Assembly: GCA_025463135.1 (NCBI GenBank)
Contig: JAOAPY010000005.1
Span: forward strand, 215,464-279,463
Length of the DNA: 64,000 nucleotides
Origin: Acidobacteriota bacterium
Lineage (GTDB): Bacteria; Acidobacteriota; Blastocatellia; Pyrinomonadales; Pyrinomonadaceae
Direction of reading: 5' to 3'
Shown here: piece after piece, positions 18,601 to 27,945 of the stretch
Layout: every line of letters starts with the position of its first letter
Numbering within the stretch: the stretch's first letter is position 1
Notes under the pieces: generated by a model
Databases searched by the model: none
Seen by the model: the letters and a program-made list of their open reading frames with translations, nothing else
What the model was told of the DNA's origin: nothing
Position numbers and translations under genes: made by a program

Positions 18601-20199
18601 TCAATTAGGCGCTATCCAGTCACTCGCAGACACAAACTTCTTCGCTTTCAAATCGATCGTTATCACATACGCTCCCAGCGCTCCGATGCGACGATCTGGT
18701 CCATAGGTGAGCGGCGGGGTCAGGCCTGTCTGGTACTCGCGCAGCCCTTCGAGGGATCGGATGAGGCCCTCGCGGCTCAGATCCTTTCCAGCAAGCTTTA
18801 GACCTTCAACCAGAACTTTGGCCGCGCTGTAGATGGAAATCTGCACGGCCAGGTTTTGCTGAGGCAGTTTGTATTTCTCTGTCAGCGCCTGAAATTCATG
18901 CGTGCCCGCGGCACTTTGATCTGCCGGTGAAGTGGGAAACGAGATAAAGATTTTTCGATCAAAGCCGACCGGCGCTTCAAACATAGCGGAGCCGGCAGCA
19001 GCCGCCGGACCGTAGATCGAGGGAAACCAGCTCAGCTTCTCTGCTTCTCTCAAAAACGCCAGGGCTTCTTCGCTGCTTCCCAGAAAGAACACCGCGTCAG
19101 GGGTGCTTTGTCTTAGTCGCTTGACGGCCTCGGCGGGATCAAAATGCCCGGTGGCATATTCGTATACTTGCGGCGCGCTCAACACATCCTTTTGACTCTG
19201 TTCCCTGATGGTCTCAATGGTTCCGAGGTTAAGGTCAGTGCGTGGATAGACAATGGTCACGCCGGTTTTTTTTGGCCCTGCCTGTTTAGCGGCAAAATCG
19301 ATTAGCGCGCGGGCCTGTTCGCGAAGGCCGGATAAGAGATAAAAGACCTGTCGATTCAACGGCTCTCCGGTTTGCGGATAGAGGGTCAGTGGTCCAATTA
19401 ACGGTACGTCCTGTTGGTCCATCAACGTAACAATATCTTTCTCAGATCCGGCAACGAAGGCGCCGGTCAGGGCAAAGACCTGTTCACTCTGGAGGAAATG
19501 TTCAACCGCTGTGCGCGTGGCTGCCGGTGTGTCCGCAGTCTCGACAAACTTAAAGTCGATACTACGATTGTAAATACCACCCTGGCTGTTCACTTCGCTG
19601 AAGTAAGCCGTCAGTACCGCTTTGATCGATTGGCCCATCACGGCCAGCGAGCCTTTCGGCAAGATCGTCCCAATTACAATCTTGTTGTCGCTGACGCCGG
19701 GATCCCGATCGTTCCCCAGCCGTTTGAGGTAAGCAATCAGATCCGCGAGGTCATCTGCGGAAATCTGGAACCGAGGCATTACATTTCGTAAACGATTGCC
19801 CGCCGGATCAGTGCCCTGCGTGATCGCGGCTGCCAGGGATTGATCAGTGTAAGCGGGATGGATTCGTTTGGGGCTCGAGGCATCGCTATCCGGTCTGCTC
19901 AACGATGCCCAGGTCAGGTTCGAAGGTCTGATGGAACCTTCAGGCTTACCCTGTCCATGTATCCCGTGGCAATTCGCGCAGGCCATCACGTTGGCCGGCA
20001 CTTCCAGGCCGGCATTGCCCACGGACGCCACAATCTCTCTGCCTTGTGGACTCGTACCGAACACGTAAATCTGTTTGCCGCGCCGCTCTTCGGGCGTCAA
20101 AGGGTTTTGTGGCAAGACCAGGGCAGCCGTCGGTTGCCCTGAGAGCGTCAGGGAAAGAAATGCCAACGCCGCGAGAAGCAAGCTCGTAGTTGTTTTCAT
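18601..20199 (-). CDS. Cytochrome c domain fused to type 1 periplasmic binding protein
   Basis: A 532-residue exported protein. The signal peptide (TTSLLLAALAFLSLTLSG) is followed by a c-type cytochrome domain with heme motif CANCH (residues 74-78) and a candidate Met ligand in NVMPRFQ. From ~residue 165 it is a Leu/Ile/Val-type ABC transporter binding protein (IVIGTILPKGSLAVMGQSIKAVLTAYFSEVNSQGGI, GAFVAGSEKDIVTLMDQQDVPLIGPLT). Similar cytochrome c/substrate-binding fusions exist in other bacteria; their ligands are mostly unknown and no permease gene is near. The heme could report the redox state or deliver electrons to whatever is bound. A long single-gene unit on the minus strand. Confidence 0.85.
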   Translation of the reverse strand: MKTTTSLLLAALAFLSLTLSGQPTAALVLPQNPLTPEERRGKQIYVFGTSPQGREIVASVGNAGLEVPANVMACANCHGIHGQGKPEGSIRPSNLTWASLSRPDSDASSPKRIHPAYTDQSLAAAITQGTDPAGNRLRNVMPRFQISADDLADLIAYLKRLGNDRDPGVSDNKIVIGTILPKGSLAVMGQSIKAVLTAYFSEVNSQGGIYNRSIDFKFVETADTPAATRTAVEHFLQSEQVFALTGAFVAGSEKDIVTLMDQQDVPLIGPLTLYPQTGEPLNRQVFYLLSGLREQARALIDFAAKQAGPKKTGVTIVYPRTDLNLGTIETIREQSQKDVLSAPQVYEYATGHFDPAEAVKRLRQSTPDAVFFLGSSEEALAFLREAEKLSWFPSIYGPAAAAGSAMFEAPVGFDRKIFISFPTSPADQSAAGTHEFQALTEKYKLPQQNLAVQISIYSAAKVLVEGLKLAGKDLSREGLIRSLEGLREYQTGLTPPLTYGPDRRIGALGAYVITIDLKAKKFVSASDWIAPN

Positions 20200-20339
20200 A
20201 AAAGTGAAAAGTGCGAAAAGCTGATCAGTGGGGAAGAGCTGCGCAAGCGAGATGTTTTAGTTGCTCTTGATTGAAATTCACCGGGCAAGCATTGCGATGT
20301 CGCCGTCACAGACAACCGCGATGCGGATTATGTTTGACA

Positions 20340-20840
20340 CTACAATTCGCTCTGCGTTTTACGAACCCAGCCGGGTGCGGTATCGATGGTCTGGCGGAGA
20401 ATGAGATTAAGCTGGGCCGCGTGATGTTGGACGTGCCGCATGTTGTATAGAAGCAATTCTGAATAGCTAACCTCAACCCATTCGAATCCACAACGTTGCC
20501 CCGCCTTCTCATCCGTCAAATCTTGAATCACAGTTCGGCACTTTTCGCGACCGTGTTCCAGATATTTCCGCAGCTCTACTTTTGTAAATGGTTGTTCGGG
20601 GATCACACCGGCCGGGTCCATTTCGTCGAGCGTAAAAGGCGGTGGCGGCGTGAATACCTCAACTGAGTCCGATAAATATGCGTCCAGCCAGAAGAGCGTG
20701 TGATAGGCAACATACCAGAACTCCGGACGTCGCGAGCGATCACTCCACAACTCGTCGGGACAGGCAATAATCGCATTTTCAAGCATGTCCACTGCCGCGC
20801 CGAATTGCTGCCAAATGATTGCTCTCCAGATTGAATCCAT
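20340..20840 (-). CDS. DinB family protein
   Basis: A four-helix-bundle DinB/YfiT-type protein of 166 residues, expected in the cytosol. The metal-binding histidines seen in the family are present: the WYVAYHTLFWLDAYLS helix and MRHVQHHAAQLNLILRQ. This gives the three-His set that holds a divalent metal, as in bacillithiol-transferase and maleylpyruvate-isomerase relatives. The actual thiol substrate is unknown. ATG 20840 is clear. Neighbours give no functional clue. Compare the second DinB gene at 35469-35978, which appears to lack one of these histidines. Confidence 0.85.
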   Translation of the reverse strand: MDSIWRAIIWQQFGAAVDMLENAIIACPDELWSDRSRRPEFWYVAYHTLFWLDAYLSDSVEVFTPPPPFTLDEMDPAGVIPEQPFTKVELRKYLEHGREKCRTVIQDLTDEKAGQRCGFEWVEVSYSELLLYNMRHVQHHAAQLNLILRQTIDTAPGWVRKTQSEL

Positions 20841-20962
20841 GTTGCCTGTCAGGACCCACCCGCGCCGGCGGATGAATCAATTTTCAATAACTAACGCAGG
20901 TGGTTCTGCCGGCCACTTGCGGGGACCAGAAGAATATCAATCCATGATGCGAGCATCACTAA

Positions 20963-22684
20963 CTATTGTTTGCGCCCGATTGCGAACACGCTGTTGGCCG
21001 AACGCACATACATCACTCCATCCGACAACGCCGGCGTCGCCATCAGCAACTCGCCCATCGAATTGGTTCCGAGGTGGGTGAACTTTTCTCCGGCCGCGAC
21101 CACCACGATTTCGCCATCTTCATTCGCAAGATAGATCTTGCCGTCGGCAGCCACCGGCGACGCGCTAAAGCCGCTGCCGACAACCGGCAATCGCTGTCGA
21201 TAAATCTCATCGCCGGTCCGCAGGTTATAGGCATCGAAGAGACCGTTATTGGAAAGCACGTAGAGTATGCCCTTATAGATTAACGGCGTCGGCATGTAAG
21301 ATCCGCGCCCGGTGCGGCTCCAGGCGATCGCTTCGCTGCTGGTTTTGCCGTCGGGTAATGTCAGGTCGCCGCGGGCGCTCGGTCTTACAACAAAGATCGG
21401 ACGCTCAGGTGCGCGACCGCTGGCGACTACGAACATCTCTTCGCCAAAAACAGGTGTCGGCGCCGTGATCTTTGAACTGCGGCCCAGACGCCACAGTTCT
21501 TTTCCGGTGCGCGGATCGTAGCCGCGAATAAAATTTGAAGCGTTCGTAACTAATACCGGCCCGTTCGCTGTAGCCGCAACTGTCGGCGTGCCCCATGACG
21601 GCAGCTCTTCGCGATCGGTCTTCCACACCGTCTTGCCCGTGGCCGCATCCAGAGCCAGCAGAAAAGAATCCGTTTGCGTGTCACACTGAAGAATAACCAG
21701 ATCGTTCCAGATCACAGGCGAGCTGGCCGGGCCCCATTCGTAAGTGGGAATGTCATACGCGCCCATATCAACGCGGCCCAGATCGACCTTCCACAGAAAG
21801 CGACCATTGACATCGTAAGCATGCACGCCCTGTGATCCGAACCAGGCCACCACGATGCGGCCGTCAGTCGCTGGAGTAGAGTTGGCGTAAGTGGCTTTGA
21901 TATGACGCTTGTCGATCGGTTCGCCCTCGTGCGCAACGCGCTCCCAGGCAATCTTTCCCGTTCGTTTGTCGAGGGCGTAAATCATCCAGCGATGGCGCGA
22001 GCGATCTTTGGAAGCATCCCCATCACCGTAAAGACCGGGACGGAATGTAGCCTTCACGTCGCTGCTGACTGCGCTGGTTATGAAGATCCGGTTACCCCAC
22101 ACGACGGGGCTGGAATGCGCGAGTCCGGGAATGGGCGTGCGCCAAAGAATGTTCTCGCTGCTTTTCGCGTTCCAACTGTCGGGAAGGTTCTGTCCCTCGG
22201 CAACGCCAGAGGCCTGCGGCCCACGAAACGACGGCCAACTGTCCTTGCCGGTGTCCGGGCGCGCCGGTGGACGCGCGCCGCTGACGAGCGCGATGTGTCG
22301 CGCAGGTAGGGTCTTTGTTTCTCCCGCAGGTGACCAGGCACTGCCGTTGAGAATCATGCGACGCACCTCGCACTCATCTGCAACCAGATCGAAGCCGAGG
22401 CGTTTATCGTCCAGACGCAACCGATAGCGGCCCGGTCCCTCACAACCTTCGGGGCCGCCCGACATTTTCAACTCGATCTCCGCGCCGTTAATCTTCCAGT
22501 TGCCGCTCAAGGTGGGCCAGCGGTCACCTTGCACCTTGAAGGTGCCACCCGCATCGAACCGCAATTCAAAGACGCCAAACTTTAAAGGGGATGGAGGGAG
22601 CTGGAAGTTGGCCTGCTGTGCAATATTGTGACTCAACCCTCCCGCGACTATTACGGCAGCGAGCACTGCGACTAGTTTTTTCAT
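20963..22684 (-). CDS. PQQ-binding-like beta-propeller protein (exported)
   Basis: Exported protein of about 573 residues. After a signal peptide ([17 protein letters not shown]) there is a small lipocalin-like or beta-barrel domain ([32 protein letters not shown]). A propeller of the PQQ-like type begins near residue 155 ([43 protein letters not shown]). The blade-ending motifs ALD(x)TGKxxW are typical of PQQ dehydrogenase-like folds. No PQQ-dehydrogenase active-site residues are obvious, so it is probably a binding or assembly-type propeller and not an enzyme. The ATG at 22684 has GGAG six bases upstream; earlier methionines lack this. Confidence 0.85.
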   Translation of the reverse strand: MKKLVAVLAAVIVAGGLSHNIAQQANFQLPPSPLKFGVFELRFDAGGTFKVQGDRWPTLSGNWKINGAEIELKMSGGPEGCEGPGRYRLRLDDKRLGFDLVADECEVRRMILNGSAWSPAGETKTLPARHIALVSGARPPARPDTGKDSWPSFRGPQASGVAEGQNLPDSWNAKSSENILWRTPIPGLAHSSPVVWGNRIFITSAVSSDVKATFRPGLYGDGDASKDRSRHRWMIYALDKRTGKIAWERVAHEGEPIDKRHIKATYANSTPATDGRIVVAWFGSQGVHAYDVNGRFLWKVDLGRVDMGAYDIPTYEWGPASSPVIWNDLVILQCDTQTDSFLLALDAATGKTVWKTDREELPSWGTPTVAATANGPVLVTNASNFIRGYDPRTGKELWRLGRSSKITAPTPVFGEEMFVVASGRAPERPIFVVRPSARGDLTLPDGKTSSEAIAWSRTGRGSYMPTPLIYKGILYVLSNNGLFDAYNLRTGDEIYRQRLPVVGSGFSASPVAADGKIYLANEDGEIVVVAAGEKFTHLGTNSMGELLMATPALSDGVMYVRSANSVFAIGRKQ

Positions 22685-23000
22685 GTTCCACTCCATCTGT
22701 AGGACCAACTCGAAGAAGCTCTGTTCAAGTCCTCGCGAGGGTTCGCTCTTGCCTCAGCCCGCGTAGCGGGCGACAGAAACTATGAACACAATGAAGTTCG
22801 AAGATCATCATTTGGCAGTTCTACAAGCTCTGTCGCCCACTCCGTGGGCTTAAATTTTTTCCGTTCCCATCCTGGGGTTCCGCTGCGCCTCACCCCAGGC
22901 TTTATGCTGACACCCGCTAACGCGGGTTCAAGAACTTCTGTGGGTAACTTGTTCAGAACTTCCTTGCGTTTGGACTACTGAACGCCTGGTCTCAACGTCT
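22685..23000. repeat. Dispersed repeat block (CCCGCTAACGCGGG and CCTGGGG modules)
   Basis: A gap of 316 bases filled by inverted repeats: GCCCGCGTAGCGGGC, GCCCACTCCGTGGGC, CCTGGGGTTCCGCTGCGCCT with CCCCAGG, and ACCCGCTAACGCGGGT. The block repeats the order seen at 8260-8362. Confidence 0.65.
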
Positions 23001-23522
23001 TTAGTTTTTCTTGCGGTGCTTCTCGATATAGGCACGCGCAAATTCGTTCAGGTGCGGACTGTCGCGCAAGCCGACTTTTTCTGCTTCTTTCTCAGCCGCC
23101 TCTACGGTCCATCCGTCCCGCAGTACCCGGCGGATCATCCAAAAAGCGCCGACGCGGATGGCTGCGGTGCAATGAATAAAAGCGGGACGATTCTCGTGGT
23201 CATCGGTGATCTTCAAAAACTCTGTGACCTGTTCGTCTTTGGGGTTACCAAAGGCTACGGGGATATTGAAATAGCGTAGACCCAATTCTTTGGCTTTTGC
23301 TTCCTCTTCAGAGGCCCGGTGTTCGCTGGGTTGCCGCAGGTTGATGATCGCCTTGACGCCATCCGCTTTCAGCTTTTCCAGATGTTCAAGCCGAGGCTGA
23401 CCGCCGGTACAGAAGTTCTCGTTGACCCGAAGAAAGTTTCTGATCGGCGGCACCTCCTGTTGAGTCATCGCCGAGCCGCCCACCACCAGCATAAAAATAA
23501 TCAAGCTTATTAGTTTGTTCAT
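23001..23522 (-). CDS. Exported DUF442/tyrosine-phosphatase-like protein
   Basis: A 173-residue protein with a signal peptide (MNKLISLIIFMLVVGGSAMTQ) and a dual-specificity-phosphatase fold of the DUF442 type. The catalytic P-loop is HCTAAIR, a CX5R motif with the nucleophilic Cys. Before it come FLRVNENFCTGGQPRLEHLEKLKADGVKAIINLR and a YFNIPVAFGNP strand typical of the beta-lactamase-hydrolase-like/DUF442 group. The substrate is unknown. Location in the periplasm is unusual for a phosphatase of this fold but is common in Acidobacteriota. The start ATG 23522 is chosen because the longer frame lacks a signal peptide. Confidence 0.8.
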   Translation of the reverse strand: MNKLISLIIFMLVVGGSAMTQQEVPPIRNFLRVNENFCTGGQPRLEHLEKLKADGVKAIINLRQPSEHRASEEEAKAKELGLRYFNIPVAFGNPKDEQVTEFLKITDDHENRPAFIHCTAAIRVGAFWMIRRVLRDGWTVEAAEKEAEKVGLRDSPHLNEFARAYIEKHRKKN

Positions 23523-23672
23523 GATGATCTCTACCTGGGACCGCAAGCATCGTGCGTGCTTTCCCCGCTCACATCCATTATTTCCAAAAATACTCCACAA
23601 CACCGTCATGGAATTGTTCAGCATGGTTCGATGCTCGCGAACCCCGTGCAGGCTGGCAGCCTGCAGTACATC

Positions 23673-24020
23673 TCACGCGCGCAGCTTCTTCCAACCAAGC
23701 ACGCTTACCGGCCACAGTGCCAGTACCGCCGCCACCCACACCACAACCCAATGATCGAACCAGATAGAAAGCGTGCGTGGCGGCAGCGTTCTTTCTGAAA
23801 GCAGCAGCAGAATAACAACTACCACGCAGCCCATGACACTAACCAACATCCCCAGACTCTGCTGCGCCAGTCGCTGCCTGGCGAATGACTCGTGCTTTCG
23901 CCGCGCTTTGATCAATGCGGAAATTGAAGCGATCACGATCGCCAAGAGGAGTAATAGACCGAGGGCAGCCGCAGCGAGAAAAGCGATCAGACCATCAAGG
24001 TTCAAACTGATGTCACTCAT
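23673..24020 (-). CDS. Small membrane protein of unknown function
   Basis: 115 residues with three predicted membrane helices: LIAFLAAAALGLLLLLAIVIASISALI, MLVSVMGCVVVVILLLLS and HWVVVWVAAVLALWPVSVLGW. A basic segment (KARRKHESFARQRL) lies between the first two. I recognise no family. The gene ends 150 bases before the phosphatase gene on the same strand, and the thioesterase is upstream, so a shared transcript is possible but not shown. Confidence 0.6.
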   Translation of the reverse strand: MSDISLNLDGLIAFLAAAALGLLLLLAIVIASISALIKARRKHESFARQRLAQQSLGMLVSVMGCVVVVILLLLSERTLPPRTLSIWFDHWVVVWVAAVLALWPVSVLGWKKLRA

Positions 24021-24100
24021 TCAATTCTCTGCGTATTCAAGCTTCAGCGTTTGGTAAAGACCGTGACGACGAGTTCACGGATTAATTATTACCAGAACTT

Positions 24101-24844
24101 TTAGAAATGGGACGCCAGCTGCCAATTGATTGCTGTAATTAGTTCTGACAGCGAAGTATGCAGGAAGAAGTGGTCCCCGGGAAACATTTTCAGCTGAAAT
24201 CCGGCAGTGGTTTGCGCGGCCCAGCTTTCCAATTGCTCTCTTGTGACGTCGGTATCAGCGAGACCGCCGTAAGCTGATATCGGAACATCCAGTGGCGGTT
24301 CCGCGCGGCATTCATAGGTTTCATCAAGACCGAAATCGGCTCGCAGTAACGGCAGCATCATTTGAATCAGCTCCGGGTGTTCCAACACCTCCCTGGGCGT
24401 CCCGTTCAATCTTCGCAATTCGTCAATGAATTCGGCCTCGGGCAAATTGTAGCGCTGTGAACGGTCGGAGCGAATTTGCGGCGCTCGCCTGCCGGCAACA
24501 AATAGATGCTCTGGTTGCGCGCCGGCGTCACGGAAAAGGCGGGCAAGTTCGAAACCGATTATCGCTCCCAGACTATAGCCGAATATGGCAAAGGGTTTAT
24601 TGAGAAATGGTTTGAGTGCCGCAGCCAGCAGCGGAACCAACTCGTCCATGCGGGTCAAGGGAGTTTCTCTTAGTCGCGCACCGCGGCCGGGCAATTCGAC
24701 CGCACAAATTTCCACATTCGCGGAAATGTGATTTGGCCAGGGACGAAACAACAACGCCGCGCCCCCCGCGTAAGGAAAGCAAAACAACCTCAGCGCCGCA
24801 TTAGGATTAGGCTTTGGAAAATTTAACCAGGCAGGGGGTGGCAT
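24101..24844 (-). CDS. Type II thioesterase (GrsT/SrfAD-like alpha/beta hydrolase)
   Basis: Alpha/beta hydrolase of 247 residues of the kind that edits carrier-protein thioesters in nonribosomal peptide or polyketide synthesis. Recognition: LRLFCFPYAGGAALLFRPWP at the start, the nucleophile elbow GYSLG with the active Ser, a downstream Asp in YGGLADTDVTREQLESWA, and the His in PGDHFFLH. This is the full catalytic triad and lid spacing of type II thioesterases. No NRPS, PKS or carrier-protein gene is in the window, so its partner lies elsewhere, or it acts as a stand-alone acyl-thioesterase. ATG 24844 is favoured; GTG 24859 is an alternative. Confidence 0.87.
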   Translation of the reverse strand: MPPPAWLNFPKPNPNAALRLFCFPYAGGAALLFRPWPNHISANVEICAVELPGRGARLRETPLTRMDELVPLLAAALKPFLNKPFAIFGYSLGAIIGFELARLFRDAGAQPEHLFVAGRRAPQIRSDRSQRYNLPEAEFIDELRRLNGTPREVLEHPELIQMMLPLLRADFGLDETYECRAEPPLDVPISAYGGLADTDVTREQLESWAAQTTAGFQLKMFPGDHFFLHTSLSELITAINWQLASHF

Positions 24845-24881
24845 TGATGGATCTCTCACTCCGATTTCTGCCTGAGTAACT

Positions 24882-25412
24882 TCACTTCACCTTTTGAAAG
24901 CTCTCGACCAAAAGCACCAGCTCCCATTCGCTGGGAGACTTTGCCGTGCCAACTCGAATCAAAGATAAGTCAACGATATCGTTTCGCTGCAGCGCTTTTT
25001 TTATCAGCGGCAAAGAATCTGTGCGCACTGCCAGCCAATGCTCTTTGCCATCTTCGATAAAAAGCATCTCTGTTTCATAAGGCCTTGTATACCCTTCAGG
25101 GAAACCTGCGTAGAGTCTGGCCCACTGGCGCAATGTTTCTTTCTTAATTTGCGGCCATGGCCGAGTGGAACCGGCGTACGTTACTCTCACACGAGAAGGA
25201 AGGATATTCGAATACACCCGCATCGTTTCTGCCATGTTGCCGAGACTGTCGCCTTCAGCTTTGTTCTCAGCCAGTTCCTTCAAGGTGCGAATCTCATAGT
25301 CCGCCGCAGTCCGGGCTTTTTTAGGCGTGGCTCGCGAAGGCGCTTGTCCATAGACAAGCCCGCCGCCCAGAGCAAGCGAGGAGAGCAGCAGGATGAGTTG
25401 GGTCCACAGCAC
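24882..25412 (-). CDS. Exported protein of unknown function
   Basis: Protein of 176 residues with a signal peptide (LWTQLILLLSSLALGGGLVYGQ) and no family that I recognise. The mature part is mixed helix and strand (VRVTYAGSTRPWPQIKKETLRQWARLYAGFPEGYTRPYETEMLF). The candidate start is GTG 25412; an earlier TTG at 25433 lies inside a repeat palindrome and would add a poor N-terminus. The gene ends 37 bases before the thioesterase start and may be co-transcribed with it. Confidence 0.55.
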   Translation of the reverse strand: MLWTQLILLLSSLALGGGLVYGQAPSRATPKKARTAADYEIRTLKELAENKAEGDSLGNMAETMRVYSNILPSRVRVTYAGSTRPWPQIKKETLRQWARLYAGFPEGYTRPYETEMLFIEDGKEHWLAVRTDSLPLIKKALQRNDIVDLSLIRVGTAKSPSEWELVLLVESFQKVK

Positions 25413-25423
25413 GGCCGGATCAC

Positions 25424-26004
25424 TGTCCGACAAACTTCAGTTTGTCGTTACCTTTCATGAAAAACCTCTTTCGCCTTTACGTGCCGGTTTCAATGGAAAT
25501 TCTTACGCCTCCACTCAGCGACAAGCTGAAGCTCGTCGGACAACTCACCCCACTTTGTACTGCAGGGTGTTGTACATCCGGTGTCCGACCTAACTTCAGT
25601 TTGTCGTTACCTTTCACGAAAAACCTCTTTCGCCTTTACGTGCCGGTTTCAATGGAAATTCTTTCGCCTCCACTCAGCGACAAGCTGAAGCTCGTCGGAC
25701 AACTCACCCCACTTTGTACTGCAGGCTGTTGTACATCCGATGTCCGACAAACTTCAGTTTGTCGTTACCTTTCATGAAAAACCTCTTTCGCCTTTACGTG
25801 CCGGTTTCAATTAAAATTCTTCCGCCTCCACTCAGCGACAAGCTGAAGCTCGTCGGACATTCACCCCACTTTGTACTGCAGGCGATGTCCGACAAACTTC
25901 AGTTTGTCGTTACCTTTCATGAAAAACCTCTTTCGCCTCCACGTGCCGGTTTCAATTAAAATTCTTCCGCCTCCACTCAGCGACAAGCTGAAGCTCGTCG
26001 GACA
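25424..26004. repeat. Four-copy tandem array of REPIN-like palindrome pairs
   Basis: Four units of about 145-160 bases begin at 25424, 25582, 25741 and 25886. Each starts with the palindrome CGACAAACTTCAGTTTGTCG (or a one-or-two-base variant) preceded by TGTC. Each ends with the inverted partner CGACAAGCTGAAGCTCGTCG followed by GACA, at 25519-25542, 25678-25701, 25836-25859 and 25981-26004. Between the arms all copies share GTTACCTTTCATGAAAAACC, CTCTTTCGCC and ACGTGCCGGTTTCAAT. Open frames read across the array are a by-product of repetition. Confidence 0.92.
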
Positions 26005-26014
26005 AAGGCTGGCT

Positions 26015-26836
26015 TCACTTTGGGGCTACACCGGTCACCGTGAAATTAATATCGTCGGAACTCTGGGCCAGTTTGATGTCGTTGCCGTTGAAAGCTTCTA
26101 TCTTGCAGCGATAGGCTCCGGGCGCCAGCGGTTTATCCAACGCGTATGAGACGCCGTCAACACGCTTGTTAATATAGTCGTACTCGGTCTTGGCTCCCGA
26201 CGTGCTGTCGGCGTAAATACTGAATTTGTAATAAGCCGCATCGGGATAAGCATCCCATTTCAGCTCGATATCGGCAGGGCCGATTTTCGCGCCCGCTTTC
26301 GGGTTCAACAGCTTCAAATTGTTTTTGAAAAGGTTCGTATCCGGCGCAAAAAATGTCTGGTCCGCGTCGATCTTGTATTTGGCTGTTGAGACTATGCCTG
26401 AAGTCGCGAAGACATAGAAAGGCGTATCAAAAACTTTGACGATCAAGCCTTCATAAACTCTGGGCGGCACATTCTTGATCAGATACTCGCCCTGAGCATC
26501 AGTCTTAGTAGCAAAAGTTTCGCCCTGGCAGCCGCCAAAGTACTGGTTGAATTTCTCGCACAGCTTGACGTCGACCGCGGTGGCCGGCTGTTGGTTATAA
26601 AACACTTTGCCCTGGACATTGGCTTTCCCCGACTCGGGTTTTTCTTTTTCCACGCCCGTGCCCGAAGGGACTGTGCCGTCCGCGTTGGGCTTTACCGACG
26701 TATTCGTGTTCGCAGTAGTGCTGTTCGCATTGCCCGAGGAATTGGAATTCGTTCTTTTGGAAAAATTACAACCAAGCAGGACCGAGCCTAAAAGTACCAG
26801 GACAACTACAGCTTCTTTAGTTTTTGTTGACACGCG
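26015..26836 (-). CDS. Lipoprotein with carboxypeptidase-regulatory-like domain
   Basis: An exported lipoprotein of about 273 residues. The start GTG at 26836 follows GGAGA and begins STKTKEAVVVLVLLGSVLLGC, whose LLGC is the lipobox. The mature N-terminus is a long Ser/Thr/Asn linker, followed by a CarboxypepD_reg-like beta-sandwich (VQGKVFYNQQPATAVDVKLC, TKTDAQGEYLIKNVPPRVYEGLIVKV). A second beta-domain follows (GPADIELKWDAYPDAAYYKFSIYADS, fibronectin-like). Function is unknown; binding to cell-envelope material is likely. A longer frame to 26980 is open but lacks a signal sequence and overlaps the next gene. Confidence 0.75.
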   Translation of the reverse strand, partial: RVSTKTKEAVVVLVLLGSVLLGCNFSKRTNSNSSGNANSTTANTNTSVKPNADGTVPSGTGVEKEKPESGKANVQGKVFYNQQPATAVDVKLCEKFNQYFGGCQGETFATKTDAQGEYLIKNVPPRVYEGLIVKVFDTPFYVFATSGIVSTAKYKIDADQTFFAPDTNLFKNNLKLLNPKAGAKIGPADIELKWDAYPDAAYYKFSIYADSTSGAKTEYDYINKRVDGVSYALDKPLAPGAYRCKIEAFNGNDIKLAQSSDDINFTVTGVAPK

Positions 26837-26892
26837 ATCATTCTCCTTTGGCGGCATACTAACATGACGCGGCACGCCCTCGGCTGCTCTCT

Positions 26893-27363
26893 TCAAGACG
26901 TCCTGCTTTTCTTTTCTAGATATTCCGCGAGTTGAAATAACAGCAATCCCGCCATGACACCGACAACTACGATTAACCACCCGATGGCCATCGACCCCAC
27001 CAGCAGGATCATAAATAACATCTCGATGAACCTTCCATACTGATTAGTGTTGGCCTCCCAGATGCTGATGAGGATTGCGGAAGACAGGTAGGCTAAGACT
27101 GCCACACTAAGGCCGCGCAAAGCTGCCTCCCACAGACTTCGCTTTCGTGACGAATCGAGGATGCCCCCGCCGAGCAGGGAACCGAAAAAGCCGGTAACCA
27201 GGAGCGGGACCAACACAAACCAGATGACAAAATCGGATGTCTGATAGGGAGGTTTCGCCGGCAGGAAGGTCCTGATAACCCATGACACAGGGATAGCGCC
27301 TGCGGCCATGAACCACAGTCCGGCATAAGCACGTTGTTTTAGCGTAACCGCCATGCTTTTCAA
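26893..27363 (-). CDS. Four-helix membrane protein
   Basis: A 156-residue membrane protein with about four transmembrane segments (AGLWFMAAGAIPVSWVI, VIWFVLVPLLVTGFFGSLLGGGIL, LRGLSVAVLAYLSSAILISIW and LFMILLVGSMAIGWLIVVVGVMAGLLLF). I recognise no family. It ends 56 bases before the lipoprotein start on the same strand, suggesting a two-gene unit. Start ATG at 27363 is not certain; a second ATG lies at codon 4. Confidence 0.6.
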   Translation of the reverse strand: MKSMAVTLKQRAYAGLWFMAAGAIPVSWVIRTFLPAKPPYQTSDFVIWFVLVPLLVTGFFGSLLGGGILDSSRKRSLWEAALRGLSVAVLAYLSSAILISIWEANTNQYGRFIEMLFMILLVGSMAIGWLIVVVGVMAGLLLFQLAEYLEKKSRTS

Positions 27364-27547
27364 GGGGGGCAGCTAACTATAACTTATCGCGCAAGTGCCA
27401 CGCGCCTCCTGGCGTGTTTCGACGCCGGGCGTGCCTCTTGCGGAGGTCTACGGACGCCCGTGCCACGCCCCACGATTGGCATCCCGGATCATGGCTATGA
27501 TATATGGTCTGACAATCACAGCACGCTGCGATACCGAAGGAGAAGCC

Positions 27548-27925
27548 ATGAGCAAGATCACCCCCGTAGACGTTTCCCGCTACTCATTCAATATTCAAAG
27601 AGATCTATCCGTATCCGCCACCTTGCGCAAGCCGGGTCCTCCGGAAAGGATCGATGGGCTGACGATAGGAATTCTAAACCTGGTCCATGACGCGCCGCAT
27701 GGAGGTGAAGTGCATCCGGACGGAGACGAAATCCTCTATGTCATATCAGGAAAGCTGCGCGTGACGGGCGAGTCAGATCCCGATGCAGCCATCGAGTTGG
27801 GTCCGGGCGAGTCCTGCATCATTCGAAAAGGCGAATGGCATCGCGTCAATGTGCTGGAACCAACTCAAATGGTCCACGTGACACCTGGACCAAGTGGTGA
27901 TTATCGACCACTCGGAACAGGGTAG
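27548..27925 (+). CDS. Cupin domain protein
   Basis: A small cupin of 125 residues. The cupin barrel motifs are seen as GGEVHPDGDEILYVISGKLRV (motif 1, with His and Glu metal ligands) and ESCIIRKGEWHRVNV (motif 2, with His). The metal and substrate are unknown. The start ATG 27548 is preceded by GAAGGAGAAGCC, a strong site, so the longer upstream frame is not used. Confidence 0.87.
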   Translation: MSKITPVDVSRYSFNIQRDLSVSATLRKPGPPERIDGLTIGILNLVHDAPHGGEVHPDGDEILYVISGKLRVTGESDPDAAIELGPGESCIIRKGEWHRVNVLEPTQMVHVTPGPSGDYRPLGTG

Positions 27926-27945
27926 CCTCGTAATTTCAGGTGTGT

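Noticed and set aside
25424..26004. CRISPR array interpretation of the four repeats
   Set aside because: The copies are tandem and nearly identical along the whole unit, including the would-be spacers, and contain palindrome pairs in inverted orientation; CRISPR spacers would differ.
25393..26149. Several overlapping plus-strand frames with repeated FRLYVPVSMEIL segments
   Set aside because: They are translated REPIN repeats. The repetition follows DNA palindromes rather than protein domains, and no start sites have ribosome-binding sequences.
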